The position numbers were made by a program, and so were the translations under genes. This document shows positions 1-9,051 of a stretch of DNA of 64,000 bases, piece by piece. Under the pieces are notes generated by a model. It saw only the letters and a list, made by a program, of their open reading frames with translations. It was not told the DNA's origin and searched no databases. The stretch comes from Sediminibacterium sp. Gen4 (GTDB lineage Bacteria; Bacteroidota; Bacteroidia; Chitinophagales; Chitinophagaceae), in the NCBI GenBank assembly GCA_013391385.1, contig JACBFI010000004.1, forward strand, positions 124,001-188,000, given 5' to 3'. Numbering within the stretch: position 1 is the stretch's first letter; the number at the start of each line of letters is the position of its first letter.

Positions 1-2
1 CG

Positions 3-1532
3 TTATCGCATTATTTTTCAACCGCAGATCCAAAAGACAGGGTTTGGGTGATCGCCATTTTTAGTGGTAGAAGACCTAAAAGAGCAATTTCTACCACACA
101 GTTAAAACAATGGTGTATTGAATCAACAGATTTACAAGAATGGCTTTTCGAAGAATGCTATCATACAGTAGGCGATCTAGCAGAAACAATCGGACTGCTA
201 CTCCAGCCTACATCATCTACAACAGAAAATTTACCACTGTACTACTATATTGAAAGATTGATTCAACTACAAAATGAGGATGAAGAAGAAAGAAAGAAAT
301 TCATTACAGATGTATGGAAAGAATTGGAAAAAGATGAACTTTTTGTATTCAATAAGTTGATCACTGGTGGATTCAGAATTGGTGTCTCACAAAAAATGAT
401 GGTGAATGCTTTAGCAAAAGCTACAGAACTGGATGCTTCTTTAGTAGCACATAAAATCAGTGGCAGTTGGGATCCTCAAACAATTTCTTTTGATCAATTA
501 TTATTGGAAGACAGTGGCAATAATGATGACTCAAAACCTTATCCCTTCTATTTAGCACATGCATTGGATGGTGAACCTCATAACCTAGGTGACCCCTCTG
601 AATGGCAGGCAGAATGGAAATGGGATGGTATCAGAGGATAGATCATTAAAAGAAATGGAACACATTATGTTTGGAGTCGCGGTGAAGAACTCATGACCGA
701 TAAATTTCCCGAATACATCTCTTTCATTGATTCTATACCGGATGGAACAGTCTTAGATGGTGAGATCATGCCAGCCAAAGACGGACAACCACTTCCCTTT
801 AGTGTTTTGCAAACCAGGATCGGTAGAAAGACCATCACAAAAAAGCAGTTGCTAGAAGCTCCTATTGCTTTTTTTGCATATGACCTCTTAGAGTGGGAAG
901 GAAAAGATATCAGACATGTAACTACTACTGAGAGAAGAGCATTATTAGAAGGTTTCATCACTTCGATTCAATATCAACCTAATATTTATTTATCACCATC
1001 CATTCGTTTCAATAACTGGGATGAGCTCACTAGCATTCGAGAAAATGCACGGGAATACCATGCGGAAGGATTGATGCTCAAAAGAAAAAAAGGACCTTAT
1101 CAAGTAGGAAGAAAAACCGGAGATTGGTGGAAATGGAAAATAGATCCATTAACCATTGATGCGGTGATGATCTATGCACAAAAAGGACATGGTCGCAGAA
1201 GCAATCTCTATACCGATTATACTTTTGCGGTAAAAGATGGAGATAAACTGGTGAGTTTTACCAAAGCCTATTCAGGACTCACCGATAAAGAATTTGCACA
1301 AGTAGATGCTTTTGTAAAAAACAATTCAATAGAAAAATTTGGACCGGTAAGAACCGTAAAACCGGAACTGGTTTTTGAAATTGCTTTTGAAGGAATTGCG
1401 GCTTCTAGTAGACATAAAAGCGGCGTGGCTTTACGTTTTCCCAGAATTAACAAATGGAGAACAGATAAAAAGCCTGATGAAATCAATACATTAGATGATC
1501 TAAAGCAGCTGTTGGCTGTATATGGAAAATGA
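3..1532 (+). pseudogene. ATP-dependent DNA ligase, start outside window, interrupted by in-frame TAG
   Basis: Family: ATP-dependent DNA ligase of the ligase-associated repair cluster, which seals nicks through a lysyl-AMP intermediate. The reading frame is open from the window edge (tail ...YFSTADPKDRVW just before the GTG at 48), so the true start lies upstream. The adenylation motif KWDGIR is at 618-635 (catalytic Lys codon 618-620). Three codons later, at 639-641, a TAG stops the frame. After it the same frame continues without a break to 1532 and carries the other nucleotidyltransferase motifs (AYDLLEWEGKD, EGLMLKRKKG, WWKWKIDP) and the OB-fold. No frameshift is visible. A CAG (Gln) to TAG change is the simplest reading. 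Internal initiation at the ATG at 693 would give a product without the catalytic lysine. The stop overlaps the helicase ATG. This may be a true nonsense mutation, a base-call error or a read-through site. Confidence 0.85.
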
Positions 1533-3994
1533 GCATTACAGAAACACATGGTTATAAAGTAGTAACAGATTGGCTATCCTCAAAAGGGTATAGTCCGTTT
1601 GCATTCCAGGCTGAAACATGGGAACATATTTTCCAACATCATTCGGGTTTGGTGAATGCACCCACCGGTTGCGGTAAAACCTTCTCTGTATTTCTTGGTG
1701 CAGTTATACAATTCATCAACCAACATCCTGAAACATTCAGATCATCAAAGAAAAATGGACTTCAATTATTATGGGTTACTCCTTTACGTGCGCTGGCCAA
1801 AGATATTGGAAGGGCCATGGAAGAAGCGATCCATGAAATAGGGATATCCTGGCAAGTAGGCATCAGAAATGGAGATACTGATACTTCAGAAAGGCAGAAA
1901 CAAAAAAGAAATATGCCTGAAGTATTGATCATTACTCCGGAAAGTTTACATCTTTTACTCGCACAAAAAGGATATCCTGATACATTCAAATCGCTTTCGC
2001 TTATTGTTATTGATGAATGGCATGAGTTAATGGGAGGAAAAAGAGGCATATTGGTTGAACTGGCACTATCACGTTTGGTAGCACTATCAAAACAACAAGG
2101 CACCCAACTTTCCATTTGGGGTATTAGTGCTACTATTGGCAATTTAGAACAGGCGCTGGAAGTATTATTGTATGCTTCAAAAAAGAAAGGGTATATCATT
2201 AAAGCCAATATTCATAAACCCATTGAAGTTCTTTCAGTGATTCCTGATGAGATTGAAAAATATCCATGGGCAGGGCATCTAGGTATCAAATTAGCGGAAA
2301 AGATTGTTCCCATCATTGAACAAAGCAATACCACACTGATTTTTATCAATACCAGAGGGATGAGCGAAACCTGGTATCAAACCTTATTAAATATTGCTCC
2401 ACAATTAGCAGGAGCTATTGCCTTGCATCATGGAAGTATTGAGCAAGAATTGAGACTATGGGTAGAAGATGCTTTACATACCCAAAAATTAAAGGCAGTT
2501 GTTTGTACAGCGAGCTTAGATTTAGGAGTTGATTTTCGTCCTGTTGACACGGTCATCCAGGTGGGATCACCAAAAGGTGTGGCGAGGTTTTTACAAAGAG
2601 CCGGAAGAAGTGGACATCGCCCTGGTGAAGTCAGTAAAATTTATTTCTTACCTACACATTCACTCGAACTTGTTGAAGCTGCTGCTTTAAAAAAAGCAAT
2701 CGGTGAAACAGCCATCGAAACAAGAGAGCCATTGTTACTTTGTTTTGATGTATTACTGCAATATCTCTGCACACTAGCCATCAGCGAAGGTTTCAAAGCC
2801 ATTGAAATGTTTGAGGAAATTAAAACAACACATTGTTTTAGTGAAATGAATGAGCAAGAATGGCAGGAAGTACTTTTACATATCACACAAGGAGGAACTG
2901 CTTTACAACAATATGATGAGTATCGAAAGGTAGAGATAGAGAATGGTATGTACAAAATTAAAAGTCGAAGAATTGCAATGCGTCATCGTATGCATATTGG
3001 CACCATTGTTAGTGATGCAATGTTAAAAGTAAAACTGATGAATGGAAAATTCATTGGTGTCATTGAAGAATGGTTCATTAGTAGACTAGAGCTCGGCACA
3101 GTATTCACATTGGCAGGAAGGAATCTGGAATTGATTGGCATTAAAGAAATGACCGTTACAGTAAAACCTTCCTCCTCTAAAAAGTCAATTGTACCCAGTT
3201 GGATGGGTGGAAGAATGCCATTGACTGCAAATCTGGGCTTGATGTTGAGAAAAACACTAGATGTAGCCTTAACCAAAAAAGCCAAAGAGCCGGAATTAAA
3301 AGCACTCACACCCTTGTTTGAATTACAAGAAACATTATCCCATATACCCAAAGAAAATGAGTTACTGATAGAGCATATTGAAACAAAAGATGGATTTCAC
3401 TTATTCGTGTACCCATTTGAAGGACGTTTGGTACATGAGGCTATGGCGGCTTTATTAGCTTGGCGTATCAGCAGAAAAATACCGATCACCTTCTCCTTTG
3501 TTATGAATGACTATGGCTTTGAACTTTTAAGCGATCAGCCTATTCCGGTGGATGATAGTAATGTGTATGAACTATTCAGTATTGAAAATTTGATGAATGA
3601 TATTACACAGAGTGTCAACTCAGTAGAAATGGCGAAAAGAAAATTTAGGGATATTGCTGTTATCGGGGGATTGATCTTTCAAGGATACCCAGGTGAACAA
3701 AAAAAAGCAAGACACTTGCAATCTTCTGCATCGCTTTTGTTCAAAGTATTTTCAGATTACGAGCCTGATAATTTATTGCTTCGTCAGGCTTATCAAGAAG
3801 TATTTGATCAACAAATGGAAGAAGTGCGACTTAGAAATGCTTTATCGAGGATATTGAAAAGCAAGATCGTCATTCAATTCCCACAACAATTAACGCCATT
3901 CTGTTTTCCCATCAAAGTAGACAGTATGCGTGAGAACATGTCGTCTGAACAACTGGAAGACCGTGTTAGAAAAATGCAACAACAATTACAATAG
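1529..3994 (+). CDS. ligase-associated DEXH-box helicase (Lhr family)
   Basis: Superfamily 2 DNA helicase of the Lhr type, 821 residues, the length usual for the ligase-associated version rather than the roughly 1500-residue Lhr. The Walker A motif APTGCGKT is at residues 44-51, the DEWH box at 162-165, and motif VI QRAGRSGHR at 356-364. The long C-terminal half carries the Lhr-specific winged-helix and DEAD-associated region. The ATG overlaps the ligase stop as ATGA, which indicates translational coupling. In this family the ligase, the helicase, the PdeM phosphoesterase and usually an exonuclease are encoded together and are taken to act in DNA damage repair. That role is inferred from context. 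The frame is intact, so loss of the ligase would leave the partners in place. Confidence 0.93.
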   Translation: MSITETHGYKVVTDWLSSKGYSPFAFQAETWEHIFQHHSGLVNAPTGCGKTFSVFLGAVIQFINQHPETFRSSKKNGLQLLWVTPLRALAKDIGRAMEEAIHEIGISWQVGIRNGDTDTSERQKQKRNMPEVLIITPESLHLLLAQKGYPDTFKSLSLIVIDEWHELMGGKRGILVELALSRLVALSKQQGTQLSIWGISATIGNLEQALEVLLYASKKKGYIIKANIHKPIEVLSVIPDEIEKYPWAGHLGIKLAEKIVPIIEQSNTTLIFINTRGMSETWYQTLLNIAPQLAGAIALHHGSIEQELRLWVEDALHTQKLKAVVCTASLDLGVDFRPVDTVIQVGSPKGVARFLQRAGRSGHRPGEVSKIYFLPTHSLELVEAAALKKAIGETAIETREPLLLCFDVLLQYLCTLAISEGFKAIEMFEEIKTTHCFSEMNEQEWQEVLLHITQGGTALQQYDEYRKVEIENGMYKIKSRRIAMRHRMHIGTIVSDAMLKVKLMNGKFIGVIEEWFISRLELGTVFTLAGRNLELIGIKEMTVTVKPSSSKKSIVPSWMGGRMPLTANLGLMLRKTLDVALTKKAKEPELKALTPLFELQETLSHIPKENELLIEHIETKDGFHLFVYPFEGRLVHEAMAALLAWRISRKIPITFSFVMNDYGFELLSDQPIPVDDSNVYELFSIENLMNDITQSVNSVEMAKRKFRDIAVIGGLIFQGYPGEQKKARHLQSSASLLFKVFSDYEPDNLLLRQAYQEVFDQQMEEVRLRNALSRILKSKIVIQFPQQLTPFCFPIKVDSMRENMSSEQLEDRVRKMQQQLQ

Positions 3995-4012
3995 GTTTGT
4001 TGCCTTGATCAA

Positions 4013-4020
4013 TATCTTTG
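4013..4020 (+). promoter_or_regulatory. candidate -7 box TATCTTTG before pdeM
   Basis: TATCTTTG fits the Bacteroidota -7 consensus TAnnTTTG and ends only 6 bases before the ATG of pdeM. I see no TTG at the expected -33 distance, so this is tentative. A TTG inside the box could be taken for a start codon in the pdeM frame, but the following ATG at 4027 is the better start. Confidence 0.35.
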
Positions 4021-4026
4021 CCCGCT

Positions 4027-4686
4027 ATGACAGCCCCCATACTTCATCAACTTTTGGATCAACATTTCTGGTTATCACCGGAAAGGGTTTTATTTTGGGA
4101 GCAAGAAAAAATATTGATCGTTTCAGATCTTCACTTTGGGAAAACGGGTCATTTTAGAAAAAGTGGTATTGCTGTTCCTCAATCTGTATATAAAGAAGAT
4201 CTTCAAAGACTGTTTGCTCAAATCAGTTTCTTCAAAGCCGAACAATTATTGATTGTTGGAGATCTTTTCCATAGTATCGTTAATAAGGAAATGGATTTTT
4301 TTCTAAAATGGAGAAAAGATATTTCACAGCTACCTTTTCTCTTGATCAAAGGAAACCATGATATTTTATCGAGCAACTGGTATCAGGAGGCATCTATAGA
4401 AGTAAAAAATGAATACAAAATACATCAGTTCATTTTTATCCATGATCCAAACGAATCTGTGACAACTACAGAAGATGGATCATTTATTTTCTCCGGTCAT
4501 CTACATCCGGGTATTATTGTACGGGGCTTGGGCAAACAAAGTCTTCGTTTTCCTTGTTTTTATTTCACAGAAAAGCAAGCTATCCTGCCTGCTTTCAGTC
4601 ATTTTTCAGGTTTAGCCTTGATTGAACCCAAGAAAAAGGATCAGGTATATGCTATTGTGAACCAGTCTATTTTACAAATACAATGA
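4027..4686 (+). CDS. pdeM: ligase-associated metallophosphoesterase PdeM
   Basis: Calcineurin-like metallophosphoesterase of the ligase-associated DNA damage response group, 219 residues from the ATG at 4027. The upstream in-frame TTG at 4018 is rejected because it lies inside a promoter-like TATCTTTG. Two-metal motifs are complete: DLHFGK at 34-39, GDLF at 78-81, GNHD at 109-112 and GHLHPG at 157-162. Family knowledge: binuclear metal phosphodiesterase or nuclease, here probably processing DNA ends for the neighbouring ligase and helicase. It lies 32 bases after the helicase gene and its stop overlaps the next ATG (ATGA), so it belongs to the same unit. Confidence 0.9.
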   Translation: MTAPILHQLLDQHFWLSPERVLFWEQEKILIVSDLHFGKTGHFRKSGIAVPQSVYKEDLQRLFAQISFFKAEQLLIVGDLFHSIVNKEMDFFLKWRKDISQLPFLLIKGNHDILSSNWYQEASIEVKNEYKIHQFIFIHDPNESVTTTEDGSFIFSGHLHPGIIVRGLGKQSLRFPCFYFTEKQAILPAFSHFSGLALIEPKKKDQVYAIVNQSILQIQ

Positions 4687-5582
4687 TCCGGATTGCTTTT
4701 GACCCTATTTATGCGCATCCCCTACCGGAAGGTCATCGCTTTCCGATGTTGAAATATGAATTGATACCCGGACAACTGTTACACGAAGGATCTGTTTCAA
4801 GAGATCATTTCTTTTCTCCCGCTATGTGTGATGAAGGGATTGTATTGCTCACTCATGAGAAAACATACCTGGATAAACTCCTACTACAAACATTAAGTGC
4901 ATCCGAACAAAGACGTATTGGATTTCCCCAATCACCAGAACTTACCAAACGAGAACTTATCATTACACAAGGAACCATTGATTGTTGTGGCTTTGCTTTT
5001 GAAAACGGTGTGGCTTTAAATGTTGCCGGAGGCACACATCATGCATTTGCTGATAGAGGCGAGGGATTTTGTTTATTGAATGATATGGCTGTTGCTGCCA
5101 ATTATTTACTACATCAAAAAAAAGTCAGTAAAATTCTGATCATTGATTTGGATGTACACCAAGGAAATGGCACTGCTAAATTATTTGAAAACAATCCATC
5201 CGTTTTTACATTTAGTATGCATGGCGCACACAACTATCCATTTCATAAAGAACAATCTGATCTTGACATCCCGTTAAAAGATGGTACTACCGGACAAGAA
5301 TATTTACGAATATTACATGAGACACTGCCCGCTTTAATCAGGGAAGTAAAGCCTGATTTTGCATTTTATTTATCAGGTGTAGATATTTTGGAAACAGATA
5401 AGTTCGGAAAACTTAAAGTAACACTTGAAGCGTGTAAACAAAGAGACGCTTTTGTTTTTCAAACATTACAAAAGAAAAATATTCCTGTTGTAGTAGCCAT
5501 GGGTGGTGGATATTCCCCCGATGTACGTATGATCGTAGAAGCACACTGCAATACATTCAGGCTTGCCGCCGATCTCTATTAA
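4683..5582 (+). CDS. histone deacetylase (HDAC/AcuC) family protein
   Basis: Zinc-dependent deacetylase fold, 299 residues, the common size of bacterial class II-like HDAC/AcuC homologues. The substrate-channel motif GTHHAF puts the general-base His pair at 119-120. Zinc ligands are in DLDVHQGNG (Asp157, His159) and SGVD (Asp234), and the catalytic Tyr is Tyr277 in GGGYSP. All active-site residues are present, so an active enzyme is expected. Known substrates in bacteria are acetyl-lysine proteins or small acetyl-polyamines, and the sequence does not say which. The ATGA overlap with pdeM places it in the repair operon, which is an uncommon association. It ends in a stop-to-stop overlap with the convergent DUF5916 gene. 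Confidence 0.9.
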   Translation: MIRIAFDPIYAHPLPEGHRFPMLKYELIPGQLLHEGSVSRDHFFSPAMCDEGIVLLTHEKTYLDKLLLQTLSASEQRRIGFPQSPELTKRELIITQGTIDCCGFAFENGVALNVAGGTHHAFADRGEGFCLLNDMAVAANYLLHQKKVSKILIIDLDVHQGNGTAKLFENNPSVFTFSMHGAHNYPFHKEQSDLDIPLKDGTTGQEYLRILHETLPALIREVKPDFAFYLSGVDILETDKFGKLKVTLEACKQRDAFVFQTLQKKNIPVVVAMGGGYSPDVRMIVEAHCNTFRLAADLY

Positions 5583-8032
5583 ATATCTTTTCGTTTTTTC
5601 TGTAGGGTGAGATAGTCAATAAAATAGATCAGTCTGAATGTGATCTCATTCCCTAATGGCTGTTGAAATACTTGTCGCAGATTATCTACATAACTCTTAT
5701 GTGAAGCCCCGGATATTGGAAAATCTGTTCCCAACCAATTCTTCCATCCAATAATAAAACGACTACCATAATTAAAATCCCAGGTATAGAACATATCCAG
5801 ATTAAAAGCATTGAAATTTTGATCTCTACCGGGAGTAAAAGGTCTTGGAGTGAGCCATCCATCGGGTGTAACATCAAAAAAGCTGACGTATTGAACCTGA
5901 CTCCAATAATGGCGTGTACGTAAGGTAAGATTCATTCTAGGAGTAAAGTTGTAAACACCATTGATGAGCGTAGTAAAGTTGGTAATCTTTCTTCTACCTG
6001 CGATAGGTTCTCCATTGGTATCTCTGTAGGCATAACCAAACTGTCCGTTATCACGATCACGCCTTGTCTCAATATCCAAACTAAAATGTTCATTAAAACG
6101 ATATCGTTGGCCAATACTTGTAACAATAAAAGGGTCATTGGGTATGGGCGATTCTGCAAAGCCAAGATTGAACCTGAAAAAATATTTTTTTCGACTATCG
6201 CTGCTTCCACTCACCCCGGTATACCAATAAGGTGTTTTACGGATCATTCTTCCCGGGGTACGTAAATCAAAATAATCGCGTTGCCAATCGGGCTGCCAGT
6301 TGAAGTTGATACTCAGGTCCCAGAAATTTTTGAAAAACCAGAATGCTCTTGTCTGAATGATAAAATTGGAATAGGCATTAGGCTTATACAAATAACTAGG
6401 TATCAGGGTGAGACTATAGTTATAGCTCAGGAATTTTTTTGTAGGTGTAAATTGATTATAACTCACACGTGCGGTAGTCGTAATTTCATTAGGTGCTTGC
6501 AAAAATCCCAGATCATTGGGATCATATCGATCTGATTCAATGACATTCTGAAACAGATACTGAATTTTACCACTTACTTTTCCATACGACAATACATTCG
6601 TGAATCCATTATAATTTTCTTTGCCTGTAATATGACTGAACCTGCCACTCCATTTAAAGTTCGTACGATTATTTTTATCAAATAAATTCACATCCATAGA
6701 ACTCACATTCGAATTTCTGCTGCCCCCACTTCTCCATACATTGGCATTGGTAAAAGTTACAGAAGATCGGTTCGCTAATGCCTGGTCCAGTACAAAAATG
6801 TTATAGTTCGCCAATGGTTCTGTTTCTATTCTTGTTTGTTGACCGGTGGTTTTATCTTCTATTACAGCATGCATAGGTGCTCCTATCGCATTGAATATTC
6901 CGATACCCAATTTCTTTTTATTTCTTCCGGAAAATTTGGATGCATTGTACAATTGTGTAATTCCGGGATTAGAAATAATGTTCAGGTTCGGATTATTATT
7001 CACCATATTCCTCACCGCATTGTATCCCGCAGGTGTATTCCCTACTCTTCTGGAGTAAAATAATCCCGCCTTATTAAATAACTCTATGCCTTCTGTAAAA
7101 AAGGGTCTATTCTCTTGAAACTGAACTTCAAATGCAGAAAGGTTGAGTACCACATTATCAGAGATCACTTGTCCGAAATCAGGGATGAGTGTGGCATCCA
7201 AGGTAAAGCTCTCATTGATACCGTATTTGAGATCCATTCCTCCGTTTCTTAAAAATTCTGTTTTGGTTTCACCATTGGCATATGGAACAATCCGCGTACC
7301 GGCAGTGACATAAGGAAGAAACGATAAGCGCAAGGGAGGAACAATATTCTTTATATCCTGTAGATTTCCAAACTGATTCACAAATCCATTTTGGTTGGGG
7401 TCAATTTTATTCCAAAACGAGCTTTCATTATTTCGCCTGCTGTATCGTTGAAAATTCACGCCCCAATCCTGAATCTCTTTCTGCGAAAACCGAAGTGCAG
7501 AATAGGGTATTTTCATTTCTACCGTCCAACCGTCTTTTTGCATCTGTACTTTACTTTCCCAAACAGCATCCCAACTATAGTCTGAAGGAGGACCAAACTG
7601 AGAATTCAAATTCGGTAATAAACGACCATCTGATTGTACATTTCGTGATGTAACAAGAAATTGGAATCCGTTCTGATCATCATTGTAGGTATCAAAGAAA
7701 ACACTGAAATAATCAACATCATTGCGTTGTTCGCCATCACGTGAAGTCAATTGTTTACGAATCAGAGATGGATCATCATATAAATAAGCCCCTACATAAA
7801 CAGCCTGATCGCTGTACAATACTTTCACTACTGAACGCTGACTGGCAGGGTCACCAAACTTGGGGCTATTCAAAATAAAATCTTCTGCTGCAGCTGCTTC
7901 TTTCCAGATGGGTTCATCCAACTGACCATCTATTTTAACAGGCACATCAATTTTTAATGCTTTAAGCCCTCGCTCCTGAGCAAACAAACAACTAGTCAAC
8001 GAGCAAGCAATCGATAACAACAATGTCTTCAT
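5579..8032 (-). CDS. DUF5916 outer-membrane protein with CBM9-like N-terminal domain
   Basis: Large secreted protein of about 817 residues. The ATG at 8032 is chosen over an upstream in-frame start at 8080 because it begins a clean signal peptide (MKTLLLSIACSLTSCLFAQ). The N-terminal 200 residues look like the carbohydrate-binding family 9-like fold (KIDGQLDEPIW). The rest, rich in aromatic residues and alternating strands (for example FFTEGIELF, SRRNNESSFWNK), matches DUF5916, a Bacteroidota family predicted to form an outer-membrane beta-barrel. Function is unknown; binding or passage of a glycan-like ligand is only a guess. It converges on the HDAC gene with overlapping stop codons. Confidence 0.85.
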   Translation of the reverse strand: MKTLLLSIACSLTSCLFAQERGLKALKIDVPVKIDGQLDEPIWKEAAAAEDFILNSPKFGDPASQRSVVKVLYSDQAVYVGAYLYDDPSLIRKQLTSRDGEQRNDVDYFSVFFDTYNDDQNGFQFLVTSRNVQSDGRLLPNLNSQFGPPSDYSWDAVWESKVQMQKDGWTVEMKIPYSALRFSQKEIQDWGVNFQRYSRRNNESSFWNKIDPNQNGFVNQFGNLQDIKNIVPPLRLSFLPYVTAGTRIVPYANGETKTEFLRNGGMDLKYGINESFTLDATLIPDFGQVISDNVVLNLSAFEVQFQENRPFFTEGIELFNKAGLFYSRRVGNTPAGYNAVRNMVNNNPNLNIISNPGITQLYNASKFSGRNKKKLGIGIFNAIGAPMHAVIEDKTTGQQTRIETEPLANYNIFVLDQALANRSSVTFTNANVWRSGGSRNSNVSSMDVNLFDKNNRTNFKWSGRFSHITGKENYNGFTNVLSYGKVSGKIQYLFQNVIESDRYDPNDLGFLQAPNEITTTARVSYNQFTPTKKFLSYNYSLTLIPSYLYKPNAYSNFIIQTRAFWFFKNFWDLSINFNWQPDWQRDYFDLRTPGRMIRKTPYWYTGVSGSSDSRKKYFFRFNLGFAESPIPNDPFIVTSIGQRYRFNEHFSLDIETRRDRDNGQFGYAYRDTNGEPIAGRRKITNFTTLINGVYNFTPRMNLTLRTRHYWSQVQYVSFFDVTPDGWLTPRPFTPGRDQNFNAFNLDMFYTWDFNYGSRFIIGWKNWLGTDFPISGASHKSYVDNLRQVFQQPLGNEITFRLIYFIDYLTLQKKRKDI

Positions 8033-8105
8033 GTAAATAAAAAGTGCCGCAAAAATAGCGGAATCAGGTTGCGACGGCATTAAAATTGTACAGACGGAAC
8101 AAGAA

Positions 8106-8134
8106 AAAGCCTGTGATGTAGGATCACAGGCTTT
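8106..8134 (-). terminator. intrinsic terminator after the XRE/S24 gene
   Basis: Twelve-base perfect stem (AAAGCCTGTGAT with ATCACAGGCTTT) around a 5-base loop. Read on the minus strand it is followed by a T-run, and it lies 11 bases beyond the stop of the repressor gene. Confidence 0.8.
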
Positions 8135-8144
8135 GAAGGCTATC

Positions 8145-8900
8145 TTAATTCAATTTCTTTTTCAAAGTACTTACTTGTTCCTGCAAGTTATTGACCATAC
8201 CTGCCAGTTGGTTGACATCCCATCTTGGACCGGCATTGGCTTTTTGAAGAATATAGACAGCTTTCCATACTTCCAATACATCTTCTGAATTTACGTTGTA
8301 GGGCTCATACTGTGGATTATCGCTGATCAACGTAATCTTATTTCTTACCCTGTTATTTTTCATGATGCGTTTGTAAACAACACCTTCATTTCTTGAAAGC
8401 ACAACATAGGTGTTACTATTCTTCACATCTTCCAAATCTTCCACTTTTTCTCCAACAATCACACTTCCACTCGGCGTAGGTAACATGCTATCTCCTACAA
8501 TTTCAAAAGCACGGTATTGTCCGGGAGCCAGCATGGGCAAAGTGAAGGTATTCAGCTCATCCACAAATTCGGGATCTGCATAGCCTGCCAAATAACCCGC
8601 AGCCGCTTTAACCGGCACGAAACGAACTTCTGCCACTTCAGCTACCATTTTCATCTGACGTCTCTTCTCGAGATAAGAACCACCGCCTTTGGTAGCAGTA
8701 AGATCTTTGAGTAAGAAATCTTCTAGACTCAGCTTAAAAATTTGACAGATCTCTTTCACCACTTCCAGCCTTGGCTCAGCACGTTCTTCTTCATACGCAC
8801 CTACCAGTGATCTTTTGATCTTCAGCTTGTTGGCGAATTCCTCCTGCGTCCAGCCACGTAGCTTGCGCAGGTGTCTTAAATTCTTTCCGGCGTTTGACAT
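8145..8900 (-). CDS. XRE-family repressor with S24 (LexA-like) peptidase domain
   Basis: A transcriptional regulator of 251 residues from the ATG at 8900; the longer frame would need a TTG at 8921. The N-terminal helix-turn-helix (about residues 8-65) is followed by a linker and an S24 autoprotease domain. An Ala-Gly pair in VKAAAGYLAG is the likely self-cleavage site. The catalytic Ser138 lies in VGDSM and Lys177 in VVYKR, both as in LexA/UmuD/CI-type proteins. No phage genes are nearby, so this looks like a host regulator. The upstream region holds a palindrome at 8925-8939 that could be its own operator. Target genes cannot be told from the window. Confidence 0.9.
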   Translation of the reverse strand: MSNAGKNLRHLRKLRGWTQEEFANKLKIKRSLVGAYEEERAEPRLEVVKEICQIFKLSLEDFLLKDLTATKGGGSYLEKRRQMKMVAEVAEVRFVPVKAAAGYLAGYADPEFVDELNTFTLPMLAPGQYRAFEIVGDSMLPTPSGSVIVGEKVEDLEDVKNSNTYVVLSRNEGVVYKRIMKNNRVRNKITLISDNPQYEPYNVNSEDVLEVWKAVYILQKANAGPRWDVNQLAGMVNNLQEQVSTLKKKLN

Positions 8901-8918
8901 AGCTAATTGATTTAGCTG

Positions 8919-8943
8919 CAAAATACTAAATTTTTTAGTTCAA
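8919..8943 (-). promoter_or_regulatory. candidate promoter with palindromic operator for the XRE/S24 gene
   Basis: A perfect dyad ACTAAA-TTT-TTTAGT occupies 8925-8939. On the minus strand it lies between a TTG (8941-8943) and TATTTTG (8919-8925). The spacing of 15 bases is shorter than the consensus 19-21, so the promoter call is weak, but the dyad is exact. The same ACTAA...TTAGT word occurs in the blaI promoter. Confidence 0.4.
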
Positions 8944-8966
8944 CCAAAAAAATCTTTCATAGACTC

Positions 8967-9037
8967 AACCCTCCCCTTCCCCTCCCTGCCAGGGAGGGGT
9001 GACGAGCAAAGCGAAGTTGGGGAGGGACGGGAGGGTT
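8967..9037. repeat. nested GC-rich palindrome upstream of surE
   Basis: An inner hairpin has 9-base arms (8979-8987 and 8991-8999) and a 3-base loop. An outer pair, AACCCTCCC (8967-8975) and GGGAGGGTT (9029-9037), encloses it. The sequence is much richer in G+C than its surroundings and reads like a dispersed extragenic element. It ends 14 bases before the surE ATG, so it may also fold in the surE leader. Confidence 0.7.
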
Positions 9038-9051
9038 CGTATCTTGCGGTT

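Noticed and set aside
693-1532. Second half of the ligase as an independent gene
   Set aside because: It lacks the catalytic lysine and N-terminal domain and is in the same frame as the first half, so it is the 3' part of one interrupted gene.
1762-2208. 148-codon open frame opposite the helicase gene
   Set aside because: It lies fully inside the helicase on the other strand, has Cys/Ser-rich composition without domain logic, and is a shadow of the coding strand.
8145-8900. Prophage marker (CI-like repressor)
   Set aside because: No integrase, structural or lysis genes lie nearby. XRE/S24 regulators of this type are common in Bacteroidota chromosomes.
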